14,049 bases of DNA, taken from positions 1 to 14,049 of the forward strand of contig JBEVEP010000002.1 in NCBI GenBank assembly GCA_040512755.1, given 5' to 3'. The stretch comes from JBEVEP01 sp040512755. GTDB lineage: Bacteria; Pseudomonadota; Alphaproteobacteria; Rhizobiales; Rhizobiaceae. This document shows positions 6,874 to 14,049 of this stretch, one piece after another (positions within the stretch are counted from its first letter, which is position 1; each line of letters begins with the position of its first letter). The notes beneath the pieces were generated by a model. That model had not been told where the DNA came from and did not search any database. It saw only the letters and a list, made by a program, of their open reading frames with translations. Made by a program: the position numbers and the translations under genes.

Positions 6874-8061
6874 TCAGTCCAGCACCTCTCGTATAGCCCT
6901 CGCAAAAACTGGCAATGCCCGGTCAACCATCGCGTCGGTTGCAGTCAGGCTGATCCTCAGCCGGCCCGGCAAGCCGGCGACACTACCGGGCATTACCCAG
7001 ACGTCCTCGGCGGCAAGCCGCGCCGCGAATGCGGCCTCGTCCGATATCGGGCAGCGGGGGATAAGATAGAAGGTTCCTTCAGGCTTCGGTACGTCGTATC
7101 CGGCCGCCCGTAGCCCTTCGACCATGTGGTCGCGCCGCCTTTGCAGTGCGCCCACGTCGATGCACAGTTCCTCCAGGTCTGGCAGTGCGCGCTGCAATGT
7201 CCGGCCAGCGAATGCCCAGCCGTGCGAAACCTGCGCCATTTCCACCGCCTCACGCAGTGCAGCGCGATCGGCCTCGGGCATGTCCGGGCACAGCGCCAGC
7301 CAGCCCAACCGCTCGCCGGGAGCGAGCAGCGTCTTCCCATAGGAGTAGGCAATGAGCGTGTAAGGGTAACTGCCGGCCGGGCTAACATGCGAGCGACCAT
7401 CGAAGACCACCCGCGCATACGGCTCGTCCGCGAGCAGGTAGATGATTTTGCCATGCCGCTCCGAGGCGGCAGTAAGCACCTGAGCGAGTGCTTCGAGTTG
7501 CGCGCGGGGGTAGATCCGGCCCGTTGGATTGTGCGGCGTATTCACCACCACCATCCGCGTGCGTGGGCCAATAGCGGCGGCAATTGCCTCCACGTCGAGA
7601 TCGAAGCTCGCGGGCACCAAATCCACCGGGACGGGTGTACCTGCCGCGCCCCGGATCACTGCGCCGTAGGCAAACCAGCCAGGGCGAGGATAGCAGACCT
7701 CGTCGCCAACTTCGATTACTGCGAGCAACGCGGCTGCGATGGCGCCGAAGCCACCAGCTGTGATCGCGATGTCTGCCGGCTCAAAATCCTGCCCCCGTAC
7801 CTTGCGGAGCGTGCGGGCGACCGCGTCGCGTGCCGACTGGTCGTACTTCTGGTAGCCGAACCAGTGAACATCACGTGGCTCGGCATGGCGGATGATCGCT
7901 TCGACCAGTCCGCGCAGCGGCGGTTCCTGGGGGTTACCGAACATGAAGTCGCAGGCGTCCGGACCAAGACGACCTTCCAGGACCCGCTGCCCAAAGGCTG
8001 TGACCGCACGCATTTCCTCGGCAACGTCGAGCATTCGGCTCGACACCGTAGCGTCTGACAC
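6874..8061 (-). CDS. Pyridoxal-phosphate-dependent aminotransferase, class I/II
   Basis: This is a 395-aa fold-type I aminotransferase transferring an amino group between an amino acid and a 2-oxo acid in the cytoplasm. Key residues are in place: the phosphate-binding region TAGGFGAIAAAL (101-112), the ring-stacking aromatic region near YPRPGWFAY (124-132), Asn178 in NTPHNPTGRIY, Asp212 and Tyr215 in DEPYARVVFD, the Schiff-base Lys243 in SYGKTLLAPGERLGW, and the substrate-carboxylate Arg369 in GRLRISLTAT. The length is typical. The start is a GTG at 8061 with an excellent GGGAGGA (complement 8068-8074) 6 nt upstream. A frame extending to 8171 in another register is not coding. Substrate specificity cannot be assigned; aspartate, aromatic or alanine-type enzymes all fit. 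The next minus-strand gene is the GlcG-like protein. Confidence 0.9.
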   Translation of the reverse strand: MSDATVSSRMLDVAEEMRAVTAFGQRVLEGRLGPDACDFMFGNPQEPPLRGLVEAIIRHAEPRDVHWFGYQKYDQSARDAVARTLRKVRGQDFEPADIAITAGGFGAIAAALLAVIEVGDEVCYPRPGWFAYGAVIRGAAGTPVPVDLVPASFDLDVEAIAAAIGPRTRMVVVNTPHNPTGRIYPRAQLEALAQVLTAASERHGKIIYLLADEPYARVVFDGRSHVSPAGSYPYTLIAYSYGKTLLAPGERLGWLALCPDMPEADRAALREAVEMAQVSHGWAFAGRTLQRALPDLEELCIDVGALQRRRDHMVEGLRAAGYDVPKPEGTFYLIPRCPISDEAAFAARLAAEDVWVMPGSVAGLPGRLRISLTATDAMVDRALPVFARAIREVLD

Positions 8062-8581
8062 GGCGCGTCCTCCCGTTTTTCGTCGCCAGCGGCGCCCGTT
8101 GGCACCGTTGTCGTACGACCGTCCCGCAGGGTTTCGTCGTCGTGATCTTGTGCCAGGATCGATCCTACCACTCAGTCGCGACTTGCGACAGGAACACCTT
8201 TGTTGCGGCAGGACGGAAAGCTGTCAGGGGTGGCGCGTACTTCGTTGCAACCCAAGCCGGAATTCCAGCCTGGCTCGAATTTGCAATGGGAATGGCCGCT
8301 TAGCGGTCACGATTTCCGGTTCGGCGGAGAACAAATTAACGACCGAGAAGGATCATACCTTCGCATTCGCGCACGGCAAAGTCGCGCCGGGAGCGGGCGT
8401 TTGTCTACCCATCCTCTACGGTTGGAGCCCATCGCGTGTTGGCCTGGACTTGGCCTGCCGAAGACTCCTGTCACCTGCTTGGCGATTGGGATTAACAAGA
8501 TCCAACTGACTATCTGCAGCCTGCCCTGCATGCTACGTTGCAAGTTTCCTCCGGAGAGGTGCGGACGCAGGAGCAAACGCC
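8062..8581. other. 520-nt divergent intergenic region
   Basis: This stretch separates the aminotransferase (minus) from the histidine phosphatase (plus) and must hold both promoters. A plus frame from 8200 to 8652 is open, but its translation is low-complexity and runs into the phosphatase gene in another frame, so I reject it. I could not pick out confident -35/-10 pairs, a riboswitch or a small RNA. Confidence 0.5.
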
Positions 8582-9100
8582 ATGGGATCCAGGGCCATCG
8601 GGTTTCTGATCGGGTTAGCTGCCGGCATTCTCGTATCGCCCTATTCAGTTAGCGCGCAGGAGGTGATTTACATCGTCCGGCACAGTGATCCGCCGTCGAC
8701 ACTGAACCTCGATGAAATTCTCGACGAAACCCCTTTGTCGGAGTCCGGACAACAACGAGCGAAGATGCTGGGTGAGCGACTGAAGGATGCCGGCATCACT
8801 GCTGTCTATGCCACGCAAGCCAGGCGCACAGTCGAGACGGCCGAGCCTCTCGCGACTGCCCGTGGACTTGAGATTCGTGTCCATTCCTATGAGGACACCG
8901 ACGGCCTGGTCCGCCTCCTCCGCTCAGAGAACGGCAAAGACAAGGTGCTTGTGGTGGGGCATTGGAGCACCATTCCAGAGATTCTCAAGGCGCTTGGATA
9001 TCCCGAGGAAGTCAAAATCGAACGAAGTGCATACGACAACCTGTTCGTGGTCATTCCGAGGGGCGAGCAAGCGCCGTTTGTGCTGCACCTTCACTACTGA
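8582..9100 (+). CDS. Exported histidine phosphatase family protein (phosphoglycerate mutase-like)
   Basis: This 172-aa phosphohydrolase of the histidine phosphatase superfamily uses a phospho-histidine intermediate. A signal peptide is visible: basic start (R4), hydrophobic core 6-18 (IGFLIGLAAGILV) and a cleavage site after SVSA (residue 25), so the mature 147-aa enzyme should be periplasmic. The catalytic motif is YIVRHSDP with Arg33 and His34; the usual RHG is RHS here. A second arginine site lies in YATQARRTVETAEPLA (76-91), and the second catalytic His127 lies in VVGHWSTIP. L-S-E-S-G-Q-Q-R-A (52-60) is the conserved L-T-x-x-G-x-x-Q-A element. The ATG at 8582 has AGGAG 8 nt upstream. The substrate is unknown; small exported members of this superfamily act on diverse phosphate esters. 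It is 183 nt upstream of the membrane adenylate cyclase in the same direction. Confidence 0.88.
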   Translation: MGSRAIGFLIGLAAGILVSPYSVSAQEVIYIVRHSDPPSTLNLDEILDETPLSESGQQRAKMLGERLKDAGITAVYATQARRTVETAEPLATARGLEIRVHSYEDTDGLVRLLRSENGKDKVLVVGHWSTIPEILKALGYPEEVKIERSAYDNLFVVIPRGEQAPFVLHLHY

Positions 9101-9283
9101 AACTGGAGCCGAGAGCTTCAATCCATCAAGCGAGCGCCCTCACGGGAGGCAGTGTCCCGGACCACTTCGTCCCCGCTTTCTTGCTCGCGGTTCGCTGATC
9201 GTCAGATGTCTATTGTCGGCCCGAAACTGCAAAGGGTTTTGGCCTGGAAGCTCCTTCCCCGGGCGAGGTCGAAAGGCGGTAGC

Positions 9284-11116
9284 ATGGCTCGGCCCAATAG
9301 CGGCGAGTCGGCATCGTTGTGGCGGCCGCACCGCGTCCCCGTACACGTTGCATTGGCTGTCACGTTCGGCGTCATCATCGCAGTAACGGCAGCCGCGCTG
9401 ATCCTCGCCCTGGAAAGTGGCCGCCAGAATACCATCGCATTGGTCCGCGACCGGAGTGAGCGCATTATCGACACGATCGTAGAACGGACTCGATTGCACC
9501 TCGATCCAGCCCGCGACCAGTCCGAATTCCTGGCCAAGCTTTTTCTCGACGGCGATCTTGACCCGCAGGATGAGGCTGCCTCGTTGAGCCAGCTTCGGGC
9601 AGCGCTCGCCGGTATTCCACAGATCGCAGCGCTCGCCGTCATCCGCACCGATTTGAAGCAGCTGCGCGTCGAACGCCACGGCGACGATGTCGTCTTGCGA
9701 AAGATCGACATGCGAACCGTGCCCGGCCTCGACGAAGCATTCGAGATGGCGCGGACCGCAGGTCATCCTGTCTGGGGAGAGCTTCTTTGGAGTGAACGGC
9801 TGAATCAGCCCCTGGTCAATGTTCGCACCCCATTATGGCACGAGGGTACTTTTCTCGGAATCCTATTGACCACCGTTACGGTCGCGGAACTGTCACGTTT
9901 TCTCGCCGAATCGCCCGCGGGGTCAGACGTCGGCGCATTCATTCTCCTCGGCCGCAACCGCGTCCTTGCCCACGCAGCGCTCGCGCACAACCCTCGACTG
10001 TTCAAGCGCGACAAACCCCTTCCAGACGTTACCGAAATCGGGGATCCGGTGCTGGCGTCGATCTGGAGCCCTGATGCGGAGACGAGCTCGGCCGCTTTCG
10101 TCGGTTCTTCGAAAAGCCACACCGTATCTGTCAATCGCGTTCCCTATGTCTTCATCTACCGCGACATCTCAGGATACAGCGACCAGCCTTGGGTGGTTGG
10201 CCGATACCTGCCGCTCGACGAGCTTGGCAGCGAAGTCCGCAGACTTGAGCATGCAGCCTGGCTAGGGCTCGCGGCAGTCCTTGCTGCGGTCACCGGCGCC
10301 TGGCTGGTCGGCTATGCGATTGGAAAACCGATATTGCGCCTGGCGCGAGCGACTACAGCAATTCGTACTCTCGATCTGACCGCAGCCCGCCCGCTCGACG
10401 GTAGTCATCTTCGCGAACTCGACGAGGCGATCGGGGCTTACAATTCGCTCGTTGCGAGCTTGCACTGGTTCGAGACCTATGTGCCTCGGCGCCTAGTCCA
10501 GCAGCTCATGGCACAGGGCGAACAGGCGACAGCGCTTGTAGAGCGCGAAGTCACGGTGCTTTTTACTGACATTGTCGAGTTCACGAGTCTTGCCGAGGAG
10601 CTATCGGCGTCCAATGCTGCGACTTTCCTCAATGATCATTTCCGGCTTCTCGCCGCCTGCGTGGAGGCGGAAGGCGGCACCATCGACAAATACATCGGCG
10701 ACTCATTGATGGCATTTTGGGGGGCGCCTGAATTGCAGCTGGATCATTCCGCTCGAGCATGTCGCGCCGCGCGCGCGATCGCAACCGCGATCGCTGGCGA
10801 CAATCGGCGTCGGCGGGCGCTTGGCTTGCCGTCCGTGAGAATCCGGATAGGAATACATGCCGGCCCTGCAATGGTGGGAAACATCGGGGCACCGGGGCGC
10901 ATCAACTACACCCTGGTCGGCGATGTCGTGAATACCGCGCAGCGCATCGAAGATGTCGCCAAAGAGTACATGACCGATGATGACGAGGCTGTTGTTCTGA
11001 TCAGCGATGTCGTGCAGCGATCCGCCGGCTTGGAATGTTCGGCGCTACCCATCGGCCAGCATGTTTTGCGCGGACGCCATGAGGTGACAAACGTTTTCAG
11101 ACTGGAGGCGAGTTGA
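9284..11116 (+). CDS. Membrane-bound class III adenylate cyclase with extracytoplasmic sensor domain
   Basis: This 610-aa enzyme is predicted to convert ATP to cAMP at the inner membrane. In order it has TM1 (about 18-43), a ~280-residue periplasmic sensor segment of Cache-like character (44-322), TM2 (about 323-347), a HAMP-like linker (348-395) and the cyclase homology domain (420-607). Catalytic residues are complete: metal aspartates D429 (VLFTDIVEFTS) and D473 (GDSLMAFWG), adenine-selecting K469 and D547, and transition-state N550 and R554 (GDVVNTAQRIED). The Lys/Asp pair predicts adenylate rather than guanylate specificity. The start is uncertain. The frame is open from a GTG at 9152 with a purine tract only 2 nt away, and an ATG at 9206 has no ribosome binding site. 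The ATG at 9284 with AAAGGCGG upstream places the first membrane helix near the N-terminus as usual. A second adenylate cyclase follows after 328 nt. Confidence 0.9.
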   Translation: MARPNSGESASLWRPHRVPVHVALAVTFGVIIAVTAAALILALESGRQNTIALVRDRSERIIDTIVERTRLHLDPARDQSEFLAKLFLDGDLDPQDEAASLSQLRAALAGIPQIAALAVIRTDLKQLRVERHGDDVVLRKIDMRTVPGLDEAFEMARTAGHPVWGELLWSERLNQPLVNVRTPLWHEGTFLGILLTTVTVAELSRFLAESPAGSDVGAFILLGRNRVLAHAALAHNPRLFKRDKPLPDVTEIGDPVLASIWSPDAETSSAAFVGSSKSHTVSVNRVPYVFIYRDISGYSDQPWVVGRYLPLDELGSEVRRLEHAAWLGLAAVLAAVTGAWLVGYAIGKPILRLARATTAIRTLDLTAARPLDGSHLRELDEAIGAYNSLVASLHWFETYVPRRLVQQLMAQGEQATALVEREVTVLFTDIVEFTSLAEELSASNAATFLNDHFRLLAACVEAEGGTIDKYIGDSLMAFWGAPELQLDHSARACRAARAIATAIAGDNRRRRALGLPSVRIRIGIHAGPAMVGNIGAPGRINYTLVGDVVNTAQRIEDVAKEYMTDDDEAVVLISDVVQRSAGLECSALPIGQHVLRGRHEVTNVFRLEAS

Positions 11117-11444
11117 TCGCTTTGCAGACCCTTCCGGTCCAACCGTTACAAGGGTGGACTTCGGGGTCAAACCTTCACATTGGCGAACGGGAAAGCTGCG
11201 CCATGTGCAGACATTCGTCCCGCCGGTGTCGAAGGCCGCTTTGCGCCAGGTGCAAAGTCGCGCTCGGGTCAAAAAGTTCGCATTCGGGATAGGCCGGATC
11301 ACGGCGTGAACGGACATTCGAGCCAAGCTTTGTCTGTTTGCCTTTGTGCGGAAGCCGGTATTCTTCGCCTGGTCGACGAAATACCGCCTGCTGATGCGGG
11401 GAAACTGCTAAGGTATACTCCGAAACAAGCAGGCCAACCGAGGT
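11117..11444. other. Intergenic region between the two cyclase genes
   Basis: No gene is seen. A plus frame starting at 11180 overlaps the second cyclase in another frame and looks like a shadow. The segment carries the motif (C/G)(A/G)GACATTCG twice (near 11210 and 11323), with a related copy after the second cyclase (near 13340). The end of the region contains a -10-like TATACT, listed separately. Confidence 0.45.
11414..11419 (+). promoter_or_regulatory. Candidate -10 element for the TPR adenylate cyclase gene
   Basis: TATACT lies 25 nt upstream of the ATG at 11445 and matches the -10 consensus at five of six positions. The hexamer 17 nt upstream (CTGATG) is a poor -35. The predicted leader would be about 18-20 nt, long enough for the weak GAGG just ahead of the start codon. 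This is a sequence match only. Confidence 0.3.
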
Positions 11445-13319
11445 ATGGAACGCCGCCTAACAGCAATATTGGCCGCCGACGTGGTCGGCTACAGCCGGCT
11501 CATGGGCCTCGACGAAGCTGGGACACTCGCAGCCCTCAAAACGCACCGCCGCGAGATGGCGGACGCCAAGATCGCCGAGCATCAGGGCCACATCGTCAAG
11601 GTCACCGGCGACGGCATGCTGGTCGAATTCCCGAGCGTGGTGAACGCCGTTGCTTGTGCCACAGAGATCCAGCGCAGGATGCGCCAGCGCAACGTCGACG
11701 TGCCGGAGGATCGCCGCATCGAATTTCGCATCGGCATCCATCTCGGCGACATCATCTTCGAGGACAACGACATCTATGGCGACGGCGTCAACGTGGCGGC
11801 GCGCATCGAGAGTCTCGCCAGGCCGGGTGGCGTCGCCGTGTCCAGCTCTGTTCGCGACAATGTCGGCAACCGGCTTGACCTCACCTTCGAGGATGCAGGC
11901 GATCAGACGCTGAAGAACATCGACCGGCCAGTGCAGGTCTATCATGTCGACTTCTTCCAGCACATGGCGACCGGCGCGGCGCCTAAGTCAGCGCTGGCAA
12001 AGGAAAAGCCTTCGATCGCGGTGCTGCCTTTCAACAACATGAGCGGCGATCCGGAGCAGGAATATTTCTCGGACGGCATCACCGAGGACATCATCACCGA
12101 CCTGTCGAAGATTTCCGGGCTCTCGGTCATCGCCCGCAATTCGGTGTTCACCTACAAGGGCAAATCAGTCGACGTGCAGGAGGTGAGCAAGCGGTTCAAC
12201 GTCACAACGATATTGGAAGGCAGCGTGCGCAAGGCCGGACAACGCGTGCGGATCACGGCGCAGTTGGTCGACGGCAAGGATGGGACACATCTCTGGGCCG
12301 AACGCTATGACCGCGACCTCACCGACATCTTCGCCATCCAGGACGAGATCACACACACCATCGTCGACCAGCTCAAGGTCAGGCTGCTGCCCGAAGAGAA
12401 GAAGGCGTTAGAACAGGCGCCGACCGCGAATGTCGAGGCCTATACCAACTATCTCAGAGGGCGCGAGTTTTTCCACACGCGCACCAAAGGATCCCTGCAG
12501 CTGGCGCGACGCCTCTTCGCCCGGGCGGCTGATCTCGATCCGAACTATGCGCGCGCCTATGCCGGGATCGCCGATTGCGATTCGGCCCTGCATGGCTGGC
12601 ACGGTGCGGAAATCTCGCTCGAGGCTCTGTTTGCGACCTGCGCCAAGGCGCTTGCGCTTGATCCCAACCTTGCCGAAGCGCATGCTTCGCACGGCCTTGC
12701 GCTGTCGATAAACGACCGACACAATGACGCGGTCGCCGAATTCGAAAGGGCGATCGCGCTCGATCCAAATTCCTATGAAGGCCATTTCTTCTACGCCCGA
12801 CACTCGTTCGCACATGGCGATCTTGAAAAGGCAGTCGAACTCTACGAACGCTGCACCGACATCAACCCCGACGACTACCGGTCGCCGCTGCTTGTCATGA
12901 ACATCTTGCACACGCTCGGCCGACATGACGAGGAGGCCAAGCTGGCCGCGGTGGGGCTCGAGCGGGCGGAGCGCGCCCTCAGCCTGCATCCCGAGAATTC
13001 CGACCCCGCCCAACTCGGCGCCATCGCGCTCATTGGTCTCGGCCAGCGTGAGCGGGCCAAGGAGTGGGCAGATCGCGCTCTTGCGATCGATGCTGACGAC
13101 AACAACGCGTTGTACAACGTTGCCTGCGTCCATACTCTGCTCGGCGAAGCCGATCGCGCCTTCGACCTGCTGGAACCTTTCTTGCGGAAGGTGGGACCTC
13201 ACATGAGATCTTGGTTCAAGAACGATTCGGATTTCGATTCCATCCGCACCCATCCACGCTATGAGACGCTTCTGAAGCTGATCGACGGCCAGTCAACCAG
13301 CGACGAGGACAGCGAATGA
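11445..13319 (+). CDS. Class III adenylate cyclase with TolB-like N-domain and TPR repeats
   Basis: This 624-aa soluble enzyme is predicted to make cAMP. The cyclase domain (about 5-170) contains metal aspartates D12 (LAADVVGYSRLM) and D56 (VTGDGMLVEF), adenine-selecting K52 and D113, and N116 and R120 (YGDGVNVAARIE). The next segment (about 189-310) is the TolB-like region typical of this family (PSIAVLPFNNMSGDPEQEYFSDG and EGSVRKAGQRVRITAQLVD). The C-terminal half is a TPR array, with repeats recognisable by LDPN-type turns near residues 363-369, 404-408, 438-443, 472-477 and 547-552. No membrane segment or signal peptide is seen. The ATG at 11445 matches the family start M-x-R-(R/K)-L-(A/T)-A-I-L-A-A-D; GAGG is only 2 nt upstream, so the ribosome binding site is unusual. 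Rhizobia carry many such genes. The TPR part suggests protein-partner control of cAMP output. Confidence 0.92.
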   Translation: MERRLTAILAADVVGYSRLMGLDEAGTLAALKTHRREMADAKIAEHQGHIVKVTGDGMLVEFPSVVNAVACATEIQRRMRQRNVDVPEDRRIEFRIGIHLGDIIFEDNDIYGDGVNVAARIESLARPGGVAVSSSVRDNVGNRLDLTFEDAGDQTLKNIDRPVQVYHVDFFQHMATGAAPKSALAKEKPSIAVLPFNNMSGDPEQEYFSDGITEDIITDLSKISGLSVIARNSVFTYKGKSVDVQEVSKRFNVTTILEGSVRKAGQRVRITAQLVDGKDGTHLWAERYDRDLTDIFAIQDEITHTIVDQLKVRLLPEEKKALEQAPTANVEAYTNYLRGREFFHTRTKGSLQLARRLFARAADLDPNYARAYAGIADCDSALHGWHGAEISLEALFATCAKALALDPNLAEAHASHGLALSINDRHNDAVAEFERAIALDPNSYEGHFFYARHSFAHGDLEKAVELYERCTDINPDDYRSPLLVMNILHTLGRHDEEAKLAAVGLERAERALSLHPENSDPAQLGAIALIGLGQRERAKEWADRALAIDADDNNALYNVACVHTLLGEADRAFDLLEPFLRKVGPHMRSWFKNDSDFDSIRTHPRYETLLKLIDGQSTSDEDSE

Positions 13320-13429
13320 CAGCTCATCGCCCAAATCCGGACATTCAAGGTGATGCGACGGAACGTAAGGAACGGGTCATTGGTGTCATTCGGTGAGCAT
13401 TATCCTACGTCCTAAGCGGACTCGGCGGC

Positions 13430-13729
13430 TTGTCCTGGCTCCGGCCTTCTGTGCGCCAGATCCCCAGCCGCTGCTGGATTCTGCGTTCACGTCGCTGGCT
13501 GGCCCTGCTTATTAGCCGGCAGGTGGACTCAATCGCCGACATCGGCCGGCGAGAAGGCGTCGCGCGTGCCTGGATCAGCAACCAACTCCCGCTCGCCTTC
13601 CTCGCACTTGACATCGTTCGCGCCATCCTGACGGGCGGGCATCCTGCTGCACTTACCCTCGATCATTTGATTGAGATTGCCGGCTCGCCAAGCTGGGTCG
13701 ATCAGCGCATTGCGATCGCATCCATTTGA
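13430..13729 (+). pseudogene. C-terminal remnant of a serine-type site-specific recombinase
   Basis: The frame encodes 99 aa. Residues about 20-95 match the C-terminal end of the rhizobial 'recombinase family protein' (large serine recombinase) pattern: R-R-W-L-x-L-L, then I-A-D-I-G-R-R-E-G-V-x-x-x-W-I-S-x-x-L-x-L-A-F-L-A-x-D-I-V-R-A-I-L-x-G-x-x-P-x-A-L-T-L-D-x-L-I, ending with W-x-D-Q-R. The catalytic serine domain and the zinc-ribbon part are absent. The frame begins with a TTG lacking a ribosome binding site, and upstream the frame closes at a TGA (13394-13396) with unrelated residues in between. It is therefore a truncated relic, not a working recombinase. It sits 220 nt from the tRNA fragment, consistent with past integration events. 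The family recognition is by motif memory. Confidence 0.65.
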
Positions 13730-13949
13730 GCAACTTAGTCACCCCTTGCTGAAACCGTGTGCGTTGCAATGCCCCACCTGCCAGCGTTAGTCGAAAATCA
13801 GGCTCCAGAGACCAAGTGCCGTTACTCCCCGAAATGGCAGGCAATGACGTCTCTCATGAACCCACGTGCGCGCGTTCACGCAGCTAAGCCGCGGAAATGT
13901 CGGGACTATTCCAGAGAGACAGAGAATGGCTGTTTTGCAGCGAGGTGGT

Positions 13950-13994
13950 TGGCTGGGGAACCTGGATTCGAACCAGGACTAACGGAGTCAGAGT
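13950..13994 (-). other. 3' portion of tRNA-Gln(CUG): probable integration (att) scar
   Basis: Read on the minus strand, this contains the anticodon loop CTCTGAC (anticodon CTG, loop 13987-13993), the 3' anticodon strand TCCGT, a 4-nt variable loop TAGT, a perfect T arm (CCTGG, loop TTCGAAT, CCAGG), the acceptor strand TTCCCCA, discriminator G and encoded CCA ending at 13950. The 5' half is missing. The expected TGGGGAA acceptor strand is absent at about 14018-14024, and the 5' anticodon strand is replaced by non-pairing bases right of 13994. A short GGTAAGGC resembling a D-loop remains at about 14001-14008. A 3' tRNA fragment of this length is typical of the duplicated core left by tyrosine-recombinase integration. 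In any case this is not a functional tRNA. Confidence 0.8.
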
Positions 13995-14049
13995 AATCTA
14001 GCCTTACCCTTTGTATATTTGAGATTTATTGTTTTTATTCTGATTTCCA

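Noticed and set aside
8200..8652. Plus-strand 150-codon frame before the histidine phosphatase
   Set aside because: Overlaps the phosphatase start in another frame, has no ribosome binding site and no recognisable domain.
13757..13996. 79-codon frame ending in GEPGFEPGLTESE
   Set aside because: This peptide is the well-known artefact of translating a tRNA 3' end. The frame runs through the tRNA-Gln fragment and is not a gene.
13950..14024. Complete functional tRNA-Gln
   Set aside because: The 5' acceptor strand and 5' anticodon strand do not pair with the 3' half; only the 3' portion is intact.
1..14049. CRISPR array, rRNA, intact insertion sequence or nod/nif control boxes
   Set aside because: By eye I found no regularly spaced repeats, rRNA segments, transposase genes or convincing -24/-12 and nod-box patterns. 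A motif scan would be firmer.

Overview
The window looks like accessory DNA of a Mesorhizobium-type alphaproteobacterium (Rhizobiales). The reasons are high GC with rhizobial gene style, a DUF768 small protein (a family known almost only from Mesorhizobium and close relatives), two class III adenylate cyclases including the CHD-TolB-like-TPR type that rhizobia carry in many copies, and the C-terminal remnant of a rhizobial-type serine recombinase. This placement is inferred from protein style and not from any database search.

Layout. Positions 1-91 hold a 7-bp-arm dyad, followed by a minus-strand LuxR-type quorum-sensing regulator (92-814). Positions 842-2796 are gene-poor, with only a DUF768 protein (1643-1873) and a probable DUF1127-like protein (2316-2666). 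Next comes a catabolic block: a minus-strand 3-oxoadipyl-CoA thiolase (2797-4005) divergent from a plus-strand SMP-30/gluconolactonase-family hydrolase (4280-5194). On the minus strand follow an unknown probably beta-rich protein (5386-5814), a GlcG/HbpS-family protein (6182-6625) and a PLP-dependent aminotransferase (6874-8061, GTG start). On the plus strand follow an exported histidine phosphatase (8582-9100), a membrane adenylate cyclase (9284-11116) and a soluble adenylate cyclase with TPR repeats (11445-13319). The right end holds a recombinase remnant (13430-13729), then the 3' part of a tRNA-Gln(CUG) gene on the minus strand (13950-13994), then an abruptly AT-rich tail.

How the parts fit. 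The window is a patchwork rather than one pathway. The LuxR protein keeps every TraR-invariant residue with exact TraR spacing, so it probably binds an acyl-homoserine lactone. Its synthase is not in the window, and the dyad just downstream may control a gene beyond the left edge. The thiolase and lactonase suggest aromatic or sugar-acid catabolism, but no partner genes (pcaIJ, pcaBCD) are present. The two adjacent cyclases would both make cAMP, one under control of an extracytoplasmic sensor and one coupled to a cytoplasmic TPR scaffold. The tRNA 3' fragment is the classic scar of tRNA-targeted integration. Its orientation implies that the integrated element lies to the right of position ~13994 and that the window proper is the DNA flanking it. 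No CRISPR array, rRNA, complete tRNA or intact insertion sequence was seen.
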